A stretch of DNA of 64,000 nucleotides from Paenibacillus lautus NBRC 15380. Its GTDB lineage: Bacteria > Bacillota > Bacilli > Paenibacillales > Paenibacillaceae. The stretch's first letter is position 1, and each line of letters opens with the position of its first letter. The stretch is from positions 124,001 to 188,000 of the forward strand of contig NZ_BIMF01000009.1 of NCBI RefSeq assembly GCF_004000945.1, in the 5' to 3' direction. Below the pieces are notes generated by a model. The model ran no database searches, was not told where the DNA came from, and saw only the letters and a list, made by a program, of their open reading frames with translations. Shown here in pieces: positions 24,148-33,439 of this stretch. Both the position numbers and the translations under genes were made by a program.

Positions 24148-24573
24148 TTAGATGATGTCATTAAATACCATGAAGAAAATCATGACGAGCAGCAGGAGGG
24201 ACAACAACGCGCTGAATGTACTAAGCTTACCAGTTTCTTCCTTCACTTCACGCTTCTCGCGGATTCCTGCAAGCGCATTCTTCAGGGGTTTGCCCATAAT
24301 GCCTCCAATCGCAAACATCGCCAGCAGCAGAACCGTTACAATGATCATCCAAGGAACCGAATACTCGCCCTGGGACATCATATATCCGCCAGTCAACAAC
24401 TGAATAACCAAACCGTACTGAGCAAAACGGTTCGCTACTCGAATTGTATTAACGGCTCCTTCTTGAGCGCCGAGAGACAGCTTCTGAATACCGCCAACAA
24501 CAAACGGCAGGATCAAGTAAAACCCTAGCGCCGCCGTGCCGACCATATGCAGAAAAAATGTCACATTCCACAT
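24148..24573 (-). CDS. Four-helix membrane protein of unknown function
   Basis: A 141-residue protein with four predicted membrane helices (about 5-25, 48-70, 75-97, 118-140) and a short charged loop GIREKREVKEET. Start at 24573 (MWNVTFFLHM) because GGAGG is eight bases upstream; longer starts lack a site. It lies between the mdh gene and an SDR. The helix layout and N-terminal His recall small haem-membrane proteins, but no ligand pattern is certain. I do not assign a family. Confidence 0.7.
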   Translation of the reverse strand: MWNVTFFLHMVGTAALGFYLILPFVVGGIQKLSLGAQEGAVNTIRVANRFAQYGLVIQLLTGGYMMSQGEYSVPWMIIVTVLLLAMFAIGGIMGKPLKNALAGIREKREVKEETGKLSTFSALLSLLLLVMIFFMVFNDII

Positions 24574-24725
24574 AAACAATTCCTCCAAAGTCATAAGTGT
24601 GATTTTTATTACATCAAGTTCATCGTCTCTTATTATACTGGAGAGATCATCCAAAGAAAAGCAATCCCGCCCCGAATCACGGGACGGGATTGCATTATTA
24701 GACGATTTTGTGAATCCTGATTCAA

Positions 24726-25667
24726 TTACAGGTTCACAACCGAAGTTACGTTACGCACGGATTCCGCTGACTTATCAAGTGCAGCTTTCTCTTCGCCAGT
24801 CAGCTCAAGCTCGAAAATTCGCTCGATGCCGTCTCCGCCGAGAATGGCCGGAACGCCCATGAACAGGTTGTCATAACCGTACTCGCCTTCCAGAAGTGCA
24901 ATAACCGGAATGATCCGTTTCTTGTCCTTCAGAATCGCTTCCGTCATTTGTACCAGGGAAGCAGCCGGCGCATAGTATGCGCTGCCGTTCCCCAGCAGGT
25001 TGACGATTTCGCCGCCGCCGACCCGGGTGCGCTGCACAATCGCTTCAATGCGCTCAGCCGGAATCAGCGTGTCGATCGGAATGCCGCCCACGCTAGAGTA
25101 ACGAACGAGCGGAACCATGTCATCGCCATGGCCGCCCAGAACGAAACCGCGGACATCCTCAACGGATACGTTCAGCTCTTGCGCGATGAAGGTGCAATAG
25201 CGTGCCGTATCCAGTACGCCCGATTGACCGATTACGCGGTTCTTAGGAAATCCGAGTGTATTGTATGCCACATAGGTCATGGCATCCACCGGGTTACTCA
25301 GGATGATAACCGTGGAGTTCGGTGCGTGACTCTTCACGTTCTCACATACGGATTTTACGATCCCTGCATTGGTATTAACGAGATCATCGCGGCTCATACC
25401 CGGCTTGCGGGCTACACCTGCTGTAATGATTACGATATCGGAATTAGCTGCATCTTCATAGTTGGACGTACCGACTATGTTGCTGTCAAATCCTTGAACG
25501 GGACTTGCTTCGAGCATATCCAGCGCTTTACCTTTCGTTGGGTTCTCGAGCTGCGGGATATCCAGCAGCACCACATCACCCAGTTCTTTTTGAGCAAGCA
25601 TCAGGGCGGTAGTCGCACCTGTAAAGCCAGCACCTACTACCGTAATCTTTTTACGAGTAATTGCCAC
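24726..25667 (-). CDS. mdh: Malate dehydrogenase
   Basis: A 313-residue NAD-dependent, LDH-like malate dehydrogenase, malate to oxaloacetate. Nucleotide-binding GAGFTGATTA (11-20), an acidic NAD-selective residue in VVLLDIP, substrate arginines in GVARKPGMSRDDL, and catalytic His in LGGHGDDMVPL. Third gene of the citZ-icd-mdh operon, 14 bases after icd. Confidence 0.97.
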   Translation of the reverse strand: MAITRKKITVVGAGFTGATTALMLAQKELGDVVLLDIPQLENPTKGKALDMLEASPVQGFDSNIVGTSNYEDAANSDIVIITAGVARKPGMSRDDLVNTNAGIVKSVCENVKSHAPNSTVIILSNPVDAMTYVAYNTLGFPKNRVIGQSGVLDTARYCTFIAQELNVSVEDVRGFVLGGHGDDMVPLVRYSSVGGIPIDTLIPAERIEAIVQRTRVGGGEIVNLLGNGSAYYAPAASLVQMTEAILKDKKRIIPVIALLEGEYGYDNLFMGVPAILGGDGIERIFELELTGEEKAALDKSAESVRNVTSVVNL

Positions 25668-25681
25668 GATGAATCTCCTCC

Positions 25682-26974
25682 TTACAGGTTTTTAATGATT
25701 TCGTCTGCGAACTCGGAGCATTTCACTTCGGTAGCGCCTTCCATCAGGCGGGCGAAGTCATAAGTCACCGTTTTGTTGTTGATGGATGTTTCCATACCTT
25801 TGTAGATCAGGTCAGCCGCTTCCTGCCATCCGAGGTGCTCAAGCAGCATTACGCCGGAGAGGATAACGGAACCAGGGTTGACTACGTCTTTGTCTGCATA
25901 TTTCGGAGCTGTACCATGAGTCGCTTCGAAAATCGCATGTCCTGTTACATAGTTGATGTTAGCCCCTGGAGCGATACCGATACCGCCAACTTGTGCAGCC
26001 AGCGCGTCAGACAGATAGTCCCCGTTCAGGTTCAATGTCGCAATGACATCAAAGTCGGTTGGACGAGTCAGAACTTGCTGCAGCGCGATGTCGGCAATCG
26101 CATCTTTAACGATGATTTTGCCAGCTTCTTCAGCTGCTTTTTGAGCAGCGTTAGCCGCATCTACGCCGTCTTTGTCCTTGATGATATCGTATTGAGCCCA
26201 AGTGAACACTTTATCGCCGAATTCAGCTTCAGCCACTTCGTACCCCCAGTTTTTGAAGGCTCCTTCTGTAAATTTCATGATGTTGCCTTTGTGAACCAGT
26301 GTCACGGATTTGCGGCCATGCTTGATCGCATACTCAACCGCTGCACGCACAAGACGCTTGGAACCTTCAGAGGATACAGGCTTGATCCCGATACCGGACG
26401 TTTCCGGGAAGCGGATTTTGTTTGCTCCCATTTCGTCTTGAAGGAACTTGATCATTTTCTTCACTTCTTCGGAGCCTTCTTTATACTCAATACCTGCGTA
26501 GATATCTTCCGTGTTCTCACGGAAAATAACCATGTCAACCAGCTCAGGGCGTTTTACCGGAGATGGTACGCCGTTGAAGTAACGAACAGGGCGCAAGCAA
26601 GTATACAGGTCCAGCTCTTGGCGAAGGGCAACGTTCAAGGAACGGATACCGCCGCCGATTGGCGTTGTAAGTGGTCCTTTAATAGCAACGATGTACTCGC
26701 GAATCGCTTCAAGCGTATCGTTCGGGAGCCATTCACCGTATGTATTGTATGCCTTCTCACCGGCAAATACTTCATACCAGGCAATTTTCTTGGAACCGTT
26801 GTATGCTTTTTCTACGGCTGCATCAAGGACGCGCTTGGAAGCTTTCCAAATGTCACGGCCTGTACCGTCACCTTCAATAAAAGGAATGACAGGGTTGTTA
26901 GGCACCTGCAGGGTTCCGTTATCAATCGTGATTTTCTCGCCTTCGGTTGGTAATGCGAATTTTTCCAATTTCAT
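25682..26974 (-). CDS. icd: Isocitrate dehydrogenase (NADP)
   Basis: A 430-residue enzyme that oxidises isocitrate to 2-oxoglutarate. Substrate motif PETSGIGIKP with the conserved serine, IEGDGTGRDIW near the N-terminus, and metal-site motif LNGDYLSDALAAQVGG. Full length, second gene of citZ-icd-mdh. Confidence 0.97.
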   Translation of the reverse strand: MKLEKFALPTEGEKITIDNGTLQVPNNPVIPFIEGDGTGRDIWKASKRVLDAAVEKAYNGSKKIAWYEVFAGEKAYNTYGEWLPNDTLEAIREYIVAIKGPLTTPIGGGIRSLNVALRQELDLYTCLRPVRYFNGVPSPVKRPELVDMVIFRENTEDIYAGIEYKEGSEEVKKMIKFLQDEMGANKIRFPETSGIGIKPVSSEGSKRLVRAAVEYAIKHGRKSVTLVHKGNIMKFTEGAFKNWGYEVAEAEFGDKVFTWAQYDIIKDKDGVDAANAAQKAAEEAGKIIVKDAIADIALQQVLTRPTDFDVIATLNLNGDYLSDALAAQVGGIGIAPGANINYVTGHAIFEATHGTAPKYADKDVVNPGSVILSGVMLLEHLGWQEAADLIYKGMETSINNKTVTYDFARLMEGATEVKCSEFADEIIKNL

Positions 26975-27118
26975 GAGTATGAGTTCCTCCTTAGAATATG
27001 GTTCTTGTCTCTAGCCATTCCCAAAATACTCGCGTGAATAGGCACAGAGAAACCCGCCACCCGCGATTCAGTCACGTTTGAGCGGTTCTCTAGCCTATTG
27101 TACATGATTGCCAGCCAC

Positions 27119-28231
27119 TTAGCGAAGTTCTATCGGCACATATTTTTGGTCGGTCATCCCTGTATACTCTGCGCGCGGGCGGATGATACGGTTGCCTTCA
27201 TACTGCTCAAGAATGTGCGCAGTCCATCCGGATACACGGCTGATGGCAAAAATCGGCGTGAACAATTCCTGCTCGATGCCGAGCTGCGTATAGACCGATG
27301 CGGAATAGAAATCAACGTTCGGCTTCAGTCCTTTTTGGTTGGTAACCGTTTCGTCGATCAATACCGACATGTCGTACAGCGTGGTGTCGCCTTTCATTTC
27401 ACCAAGCTCGCGGGACATTTTTTGCAGATGCTTCGCTCGCGGGTCGCCGTTTTTGTATACGCGGTGTCCAAAGCCCATAATTTTTTCACGGTTGTCCAGC
27501 TTCTCCTGAATGTAAGCCTGAGCCCGATCAATCGAACCGACTTCGTTCAGCATCTTCATGACGGCTTCATTCGCGCCGCCGTGCAGAGGTCCTTTAAGCG
27601 CGCCAATGGCGGAAGTAACGCCGGAATATATGTCGGACAGCGTGGCTACGGTTACACGGGCAGCAAACGTGGATGCGTTAAGCTCGTGATCCGCATGCAA
27701 TACCAGTGCCTGGTCCAGAGCCTTGATCGAAGTCTGATCAGGGTCTTCGCCTCTGAGCATATACAGGAAATTCTCCGAGATGGAGACGCCGGCTTTCGGA
27801 GCCACCGGCTCTTTGCCCTGACGAACACGGGCGATGGCAGCAATGATCGTCGGAAGCTGCGCTTGAAGTTTAACCGCTTTCTTCTCGTTCGATTCACGGC
27901 TCATATCGTCGCCTTCGGCGTCATACAGAGCAAGCGCGGATACAGCTGAGCGAAGCGCAGCCATCGTATTGGTATCCTTCGGATACAATTTGATCTGCTG
28001 GATAAGCTCATCCGGAATGGCAGCATAGTCGCTCAAATCTTGTTGAAGGGCTTTAAGCTCTTCGGCATTCGGAAGTTTTCCGAACCAGAGCAGATAGGCT
28101 ACCTCTTCAAAACTTGCATGTTCTGCGAGATCGTCAATATCATATCCACGGTAAGTCAGAACGCCATCGACGATCGAACTAATCGCGGAGGTGGTAGCTA
28201 CAATGCCTTCCAAACCCTTGGTAGCTGTCAT
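27119..28231 (-). CDS. citZ: Citrate synthase
   Basis: A 370-residue type II-like small citrate synthase condensing oxaloacetate and acetyl-CoA. Catalytic histidines in HGGANEAV (~220) and GHRVYKNGDPRAKHL (~258), plus the C-terminal DFYSASVY aspartate. Start at 28231 (MTATKGLEG) with AAGGAGAG in front; 17 upstream codons are discarded. A cre-like site lies about 50 bases upstream. First gene of the TCA operon. Confidence 0.96.
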   Translation of the reverse strand: MTATKGLEGIVATTSAISSIVDGVLTYRGYDIDDLAEHASFEEVAYLLWFGKLPNAEELKALQQDLSDYAAIPDELIQQIKLYPKDTNTMAALRSAVSALALYDAEGDDMSRESNEKKAVKLQAQLPTIIAAIARVRQGKEPVAPKAGVSISENFLYMLRGEDPDQTSIKALDQALVLHADHELNASTFAARVTVATLSDIYSGVTSAIGALKGPLHGGANEAVMKMLNEVGSIDRAQAYIQEKLDNREKIMGFGHRVYKNGDPRAKHLQKMSRELGEMKGDTTLYDMSVLIDETVTNQKGLKPNVDFYSASVYTQLGIEQELFTPIFAISRVSGWTAHILEQYEGNRIIRPRAEYTGMTDQKYVPIELR

Positions 28232-28608
28232 GCAACATCTCTCCTTTATGATCGGGATAAACTGAACTATTTTGACAATCATGAAAACATTTTCATGAAG
28301 TCGGATAAAAAAGAAAAACGCGCAAAAAAATTGCTATGGTCCTAGTCACAAACCTTCTCATATCATACTGGATTTTGTCTGATATGTGAACATGAGCAGC
28401 GACATTCGCCGCATCAAATTGTTTTATCGACACCATAAACATTTTTTTGAAATCACTTACAATTCCATTATACCTGTGATAATTCTCATTGTCGAATCAT
28501 GAAGACAAGCGTTTTCCAACTCTTTATCCTTATATTGAAACTCCTTGCATACGTATAGGAATGAGCGATTCTGCTCGTCCCTGAAGTGCTGCAAAGGAGT
28601 GTGATTGT
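28232..28608. other. 377-base control region between citZ and ytvI
   Basis: The region separates two divergent genes. It holds the cre-like palindrome (28281-28296) near citZ and a TTAT-N7-ATAA dyad (28246-28260) close to the citZ ribosome site. Nothing else gene-like is visible; the centre is AT-rich. Confidence 0.5.
28281..28296. promoter_or_regulatory. Possible CcpA cre site upstream of citZ
   Basis: ATGAAAAC-ATTTTCAT is a near-perfect palindrome that differs from a strong cre (TGAAAACGTTTTCA) only in its centre. CcpA represses citZ in B. subtilis, so the position makes sense. Confidence 0.6.
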
Positions 28609-29727
28609 TTGGAACGATTGATGCTCAAGCGTTTTGGCCGGGCAGTGTGGGTGCTGTCTTCCACCTTCGTGATCGCCTATTTGATATATGTACTGCTGCC
28701 GCTGCTTTATCCCTTCCTTCTGGCCTGGATCATCGCCTATGCCATGAATCCTTGCGTCCACCTGCTTCAACGGAGTTTGAAGCTGCCGCGGTGGCTCGCT
28801 GTCACGTTGTCCCTGCTGCTGTATTTCGGAGCGGCTCTGCTGATCCTCACTGCGGCTGTCACCAGACTGGTCAAGGAGCTGATTATCCTGTCCCAGTCCT
28901 TCAATCTCCATATTGATGCCTGGATGGAATGGCTGACGTCCTGGACGCAGAATGATAGCTTCCAGAATATCATCAATGAGATTAGCCGGTTCTATCAGAA
29001 CAACCCGAATTATCACGATACCATCAATCAGAATATTACCCGCACAACGCAAACGATTGGCACGGCCGTGACCGATTTAGTTACTGGTATTTTTAACGGA
29101 ATTTTGCAAATTATTTATTACCTGCCGAACTTAGGCACCATTCTCATCGTCGTTTTGCTGTCCACGTTCTTTCTCAGCAACAGCTGGGAGCGCCATAATC
29201 GCGCGCTTCTCCGCATCCTGCCCAACGTCATTCGCAAACCCATGGTCTATATCTTCTCAGATCTGAAAAAAGCGTTGTTCGGATTCGCGAGGGCCCAGCT
29301 GATCCTCATCTCCATCACGGCCCTTATCGTCATGATCACCCTTTATGCGCTCGGGGTCGATTCCGCCTTCTCCATCGGTCTTCTGATCGGCTTGGTGGAT
29401 CTTCTCCCATACCTGGGCGTCGGCATCGTTCTGATCCCTTGGTCGCTGTATGCCTTTATGACGGGCGACCTGACGCTCGGCATCGGACTGACCGTCCTGT
29501 ACAGCATCATCCTGATCGTCAGGCAGATCATGGAGCCCAAGGTGCTCGCCAGCAGTGTGGGACTGGACCCGCTCGCCGCCCTGCTGGGCATGTTCGTCGG
29601 GCTCAAGCTGTTCGGCATTCTGGGGCTGATTGTAGGTCCCGTGTCGCTTGTCATCCTGGATGCTTTTCACCGGGCCCATGTATTCAAGGACCTTAGGAAT
29701 TATATTATCGGGGGCAGGTTCAGGTAG
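28609..29727 (+). CDS. ytvI: Sporulation membrane protein YtvI (AI-2E transporter family)
   Basis: A 372-residue protein with seven or eight membrane helices, a large soluble loop (about 75-150) and the family core GLVDLLPYLGVGIVLIPWSLY. Start is TTG at 28609, with AAAGGAG nine bases before it; the ATG at 28621 is too far. YtvI is a sigma-E sporulation protein in B. subtilis; the cargo is not established. A related protein is encoded at 56558-57589. Confidence 0.88.
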   Translation: MERLMLKRFGRAVWVLSSTFVIAYLIYVLLPLLYPFLLAWIIAYAMNPCVHLLQRSLKLPRWLAVTLSLLLYFGAALLILTAAVTRLVKELIILSQSFNLHIDAWMEWLTSWTQNDSFQNIINEISRFYQNNPNYHDTINQNITRTTQTIGTAVTDLVTGIFNGILQIIYYLPNLGTILIVVLLSTFFLSNSWERHNRALLRILPNVIRKPMVYIFSDLKKALFGFARAQLILISITALIVMITLYALGVDSAFSIGLLIGLVDLLPYLGVGIVLIPWSLYAFMTGDLTLGIGLTVLYSIILIVRQIMEPKVLASSVGLDPLAALLGMFVGLKLFGILGLIVGPVSLVILDAFHRAHVFKDLRNYIIGGRFR

Positions 29728-29848
29728 CAGTCGGACGGACATGTTTGACTCATCATAGCGCTATGGTGATCAGATTATCATAGGATTGATAGAGGTGCTT
29801 CCTGGTCTTCCCTGATACTTCCGGAGCTCTCTCGTGCTCCATGCATAA

Positions 29849-29878
29849 ATAGACCGGCCCTTGAGGGGCCGGTCTTAT
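29849..29878. terminator. Bidirectional terminator ytvI/fxsA
   Basis: AGACCGGCCC-TTGA-GGGGCCGGTCT forms a strong stem between two converging genes. Confidence 0.8.
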
Positions 29879-29896
29879 GGGTGATGCCTGTTTGTA

Positions 29897-30289
29897 TTAT
29901 CTGCGAAATATCGTAATCTTGCCGTTTTTCATATTTTTCTTCATCCATTTCAACAGCAAAATCCGATACAGCGGGCGAGTCAGCGGAAATATCAGCGTAA
30001 ATCCGATAATGTCAGTTACAAAACCCGGCAGAATAAGTAGTACTCCACCCGCAAATATACATAGGCCATCGGCCATGGAAGCACCCGGAACCATGCCCGA
30101 ATTCATTCTCTGCTTGGCATCTTCCATCGCTTTGCGACCTTCGAACCTCATCATGGCCACGCCAACCGCAGAGGTCAGCAGCGTCAATAGCAAGGTATTC
30201 ATGCCGCCCACGCGATCCGCAACGAACTGGAAGCCGAATATTTCAATAGCAGGCACGAAGATAATCGCTGCCAGCAACCATTTGAACAT
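29897..30289 (-). CDS. fxsA: FxsA-family membrane protein
   Basis: A 130-residue protein with three to four membrane helices. The family core PGFVTDIIGFTLIFPLTRPLYR (about 88-109) and the N-terminal VPAIEIFGFQFVADRVG are present. FxsA is known only for relieving phage T7 exclusion by the F plasmid when overproduced in E. coli; its normal job is unknown. Lies four bases downstream of the thioesterase gene. Confidence 0.9.
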   Translation of the reverse strand: MFKWLLAAIIFVPAIEIFGFQFVADRVGGMNTLLLTLLTSAVGVAMMRFEGRKAMEDAKQRMNSGMVPGASMADGLCIFAGGVLLILPGFVTDIIGFTLIFPLTRPLYRILLLKWMKKNMKNGKITIFRR

Positions 30290-30293
30290 GAAG

Positions 30294-30803
30294 CTACTCC
30301 TTCCTCCCCCAAAGGGTGTCCCTCAATGCATCATACAGCTTTGGCGCGCATTTATCCAGTCGGGCCGGCTTCCACTCTCTATTCAGCCATACATGACGGG
30401 TCGCCCCTGCCGTTAACAAGGCACCGGGAAGCCCGGATTCGGGAGACAGATCCATCGTCCCCAAATCTGCCTGTTCCTGCTCGCTCAGCAAACGGACCTC
30501 ATATTCATAGTGTATTCGAAGCGGGGAGAAAGCAGTCATTCTGGTAAATACCGTTACAAGATCATCATACCGCGCAGGCTGGCGGTACTTGATATCAAGA
30601 TCAACCACCGGGAGCAGGACGCCTTCTTCTTCCATTCCGCGATACGTAAATCCCATTTCACGGATCATTTGGGTACGCCCGATCTCGAACCAGTTTAAAT
30701 AGTTAGCGTGATATACGACACCCATTTGATCGCTTTCCTGGTAACGCACCCGAAATGAAGTCCAGAACCAGCGACTTCGTGTCGGTACGGTTGGTTTAGG
30801 CAT
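30294..30803 (-). CDS. Acyl-CoA thioesterase, YbgC/FadM-like hotdog fold
   Basis: A 169-residue hotdog-fold enzyme. The active-site signature RYQESDQMGVVYHANYLNWFE places the catalytic Asp early (family D-x-x-x-x-x-H-Y/N). Start at 30803 (MPKPTVP) because GGGAG sits eight bases before it. Possible substrates are short or hydroxyaryl acyl-CoAs; the sequence does not decide. Between pyk and fxsA. Confidence 0.87.
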   Translation of the reverse strand: MPKPTVPTRSRWFWTSFRVRYQESDQMGVVYHANYLNWFEIGRTQMIREMGFTYRGMEEEGVLLPVVDLDIKYRQPARYDDLVTVFTRMTAFSPLRIHYEYEVRLLSEQEQADLGTMDLSPESGLPGALLTAGATRHVWLNREWKPARLDKCAPKLYDALRDTLWGRKE

Positions 30804-30826
30804 CAACATCACTCCCTCATCTATGC

Positions 30827-30862
30827 AAAAAGCAATGGTCGACAGAATCATCGTCCATTGCT
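30827..30862 (-). terminator. Terminator of pyk
   Basis: AGCAATGG-A-CGATGATTCTGTCG-A-CCATTGCTTTTT on the minus strand, long stem with a T-run, 47 bases after the pyk stop. Confidence 0.78.
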
Positions 30863-30908
30863 TATGTGCAGCTATATTCAGAATCCAGTGGGATTCTTGA
30901 CTGTTGTA

Positions 30909-32336
30909 TTACTTCTCCTGTGGAATTTGAGCCACTTTCAGGAGGTTGGTAGAGCCGGAACGGCCGAGCGGCACGCCTGCTGTAATCACAACAAGATCGC
31001 CTTCTTTCACAAGTCCGGACTTCACGCCGCCTTGCAGCGCATAATCAAACATCTCATCCGTAGAAGAAGCCTGTTCGCCTTTAACCGGCGTTACGCCCCA
31101 AGTCAGTGCCAAACGTCTCAACGTTCTGTCTTGAGTCGTGACAGCGACGATAGGAGCCTCTGGACGGTATTTGGATACCATGCGAGCCGTTTGACCGGAT
31201 TCCGTGGACGATATGATGGCTTTGGCATTCAGATCGAGTGCCGAGATTGCAACGGATTGGCTGATTGCTTCGGTAACGCTGGTATCTTGAGCAATACGCT
31301 GTTTCAAGAACATTTCACGATAGTTCAGTGCGGATTCCGCTTTCTCTGCGATACGGGACATGGTCAATACGGATTCTACAGGGTATTTACCTGCAGCCGT
31401 TTCGCCGGACAGCATGATGGCATCGGTACCGTCGAAAATCGCATTGGCAACGTCACTTGCTTCCGCACGGGTAGGACGCGGGTTGCGCTGCATGGAATCC
31501 AGCATTTGCGTAGCCGTAATGACCGGTTTGCCAGCCAGGTTACATTTTTCGATCATGCGTTTTTGAACCAATGGAACTTCCTCAGCCGGAATCTCTACGC
31601 CGAGGTCGCCGCGGGCTACCATCAAGCCGTCGGATACTTCGAGGATTTCATCCAGGTTGTCAACGCCCTGCTGGTTCTCGATTTTGGAGATGATTTGGAT
31701 GTGCTCGCCATTATGCTTCTTCAGCAATTCGCGAATTTCAAGCACGTCACTTGCTTTACGAACGAAGGAAGCGGCAATAAAATCGATGCCCTGTTCGATC
31801 CCGAAAACGATATCGTTGGCGTCTTTTTCCGTAATTCCTGGGAGAGAAATCGCGACTCCCGGTACGTTTACACCTTTTTTGCTCTTAATGGTTCCGCCAT
31901 TGACGATGCGGCATCTGATTTCGGTGCCTTGAATCTCCACCACGGTCAGACCGATCAGACCGTCATCGATCAAGATCGTGGATCCGACTTGAACATCTTG
32001 CGGCAACTCTTTATAAGTAATGGACAAACGATTCTTATCACCAAGGATTTCCTCGGTAGTAAGGGTGATATATTCATCTTGTACAAGCTCAATCGGTTCC
32101 ACTTCAAGTTTACCTGTACGGATTTCCGGTCCTTTGGTATCAAGCAGGATCGCTACCGTTTTGTTCAACTCTTCACAAGCTTGGCGGATGTTCTTGATCC
32201 GGTTGCCATGCTCCTCGAAGTCGCCGTGGGAGAAGTTCAGACGAGCCACGTTCATGCCGGCCATAATGAGCTTCTTGGTGTTTTCCAACGATTCACTGGA
32301 AGGACCGATGGTACATACAATTTTTGTTTTGCGCAT
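30909..32336 (-). CDS. pyk: Pyruvate kinase
   Basis: A 475-residue glycolytic enzyme, phosphoenolpyruvate plus ADP to pyruvate plus ATP. Motifs MNVARLNFSHG, the metal/active-site MVARGDLGVEIP and TATQMLDSM are intact, with the allosteric C domain ending GSTNLLKVAQI. The extra C-terminal PEP-utiliser-like domain found in B. subtilis and Geobacillus enzymes (~580 residues) is absent. GGAGG before ATG. Confidence 0.96.
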   Translation of the reverse strand: MRKTKIVCTIGPSSESLENTKKLIMAGMNVARLNFSHGDFEEHGNRIKNIRQACEELNKTVAILLDTKGPEIRTGKLEVEPIELVQDEYITLTTEEILGDKNRLSITYKELPQDVQVGSTILIDDGLIGLTVVEIQGTEIRCRIVNGGTIKSKKGVNVPGVAISLPGITEKDANDIVFGIEQGIDFIAASFVRKASDVLEIRELLKKHNGEHIQIISKIENQQGVDNLDEILEVSDGLMVARGDLGVEIPAEEVPLVQKRMIEKCNLAGKPVITATQMLDSMQRNPRPTRAEASDVANAIFDGTDAIMLSGETAAGKYPVESVLTMSRIAEKAESALNYREMFLKQRIAQDTSVTEAISQSVAISALDLNAKAIISSTESGQTARMVSKYRPEAPIVAVTTQDRTLRRLALTWGVTPVKGEQASSTDEMFDYALQGGVKSGLVKEGDLVVITAGVPLGRSGSTNLLKVAQIPQEK

Positions 32337-32455
32337 TTGGGTTTCCTCCGTTTATTAAAGGGTTCTCTATATCTCTTTTTCCAACAACTAAATCTACTAC
32401 AAAAAGTCTCATTTGTATAGGAACTTTGTCATATCGTCACATACTCATCAGACTT

Positions 32456-33439
32456 TTACAGAATCACGTCTTCCTGTTCCGCCTTCGCAAAATCGAATTC
32501 GCCGATCTTGCGGAATTTGCGGTACCGGTCTTCCTTCAGTTCGCAGGCATCCATGACGGATAGCTCTTTCAGCTGGCTGATCAGTGCACTTTGAATGGCG
32601 GCGGCCGTCTCTTCATAGTTGCGGTGCGCACCGCCCTTAGGCTCCGGTATAATTTCCTCAATGACTTCCATTTCAAGCAGGTCCTTAGCGGTGATCTTCA
32701 TGGCTTCCGCAGCCTGATCCGCTTTGGATGCATCCTTCCACAGAATGGATGCGGCACCGTTCGGTGAAATGGCGGAATAGATAGCATGCTCGAGCATCAG
32801 CACACGATTGCCTACAGCCATCGCAAGAGCACCGCCGCTTCCACCTTCGCCGATGACCACACAAACAATAGGCACCCCAAGGGACGACATCTCCCGTAGA
32901 TTACGGGCAATCGCCTCGGACTGACCTCTTTCTTCTGCTGTATTACCCGGATATGCGCCTTTTGTATCAATAAACGTGATAATGGGACGCTTGAACTTGT
33001 TCGCCTGCTGCATAAGTCGCAGGGCTTTACGGAAGCCTTCCGGATGTGGACTTCCGAAGAAACGCGCGATATTGTCCTTCGTATCCTTACCGCGCTGCTG
33101 ACCGACCACTGTGACGGGAACGCCGTCAAGTTTGGCCAGGCCGCCGACAATGGCAAGATCGTCCCCGTAGAGACGATCTCCATGCAGCTCGATAAAATCC
33201 GTAAAGATCAACTGGATCAAATCAAGCGACGTCGGTCGCTGCTGATGACGGGCCAGATGCATTTTCTGGGAGGGCGAAATCGAAGAATAGATTTCTTCCT
33301 CCAAACGACTATATCGTTCTTCCAGGCGGGCGATTTCATCCGTGAAATCGATCCCTTTTTCCTGTCCGAATTGTTTCAGTTCATCAATCTTCTTGCGCAT
33401 TTCGGCAAGTGGCATTTCAAAAGGCAATTCGCCTGACAT
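32456..33439 (-). CDS. accA: Acetyl-CoA carboxylase carboxyltransferase alpha subunit
   Basis: A 327-residue subunit that, with AccD, transfers carboxyl from biotin to acetyl-CoA to form malonyl-CoA. Crotonase-fold oxyanion residues lie in VIGEGGSGGALAM. Its ATG overlaps the accD stop by one base (TGATG), coupling translation of the two subunits. Confidence 0.97.
   Translation of the reverse strand: MSGELPFEMPLAEMRKKIDELKQFGQEKGIDFTDEIARLEERYSRLEEEIYSSISPSQKMHLARHQQRPTSLDLIQLIFTDFIELHGDRLYGDDLAIVGGLAKLDGVPVTVVGQQRGKDTKDNIARFFGSPHPEGFRKALRLMQQANKFKRPIITFIDTKGAYPGNTAEERGQSEAIARNLREMSSLGVPIVCVVIGEGGSGGALAMAVGNRVLMLEHAIYSAISPNGAASILWKDASKADQAAEAMKITAKDLLEMEVIEEIIPEPKGGAHRNYEETAAAIQSALISQLKELSVMDACELKEDRYRKFRKIGEFDFAKAEQEDVIL

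Noticed and set aside
28530..28560. Sigma-E promoter for ytvI (TTATATT and CATACGTA)
   Set aside because: Spacing is 11 bases, shorter than sigma-E promoters tolerate.
30858..32420. 520-codon plus-strand open frame
   Set aside because: Antisense to pyk, with no ribosome site and no recognisable motif.
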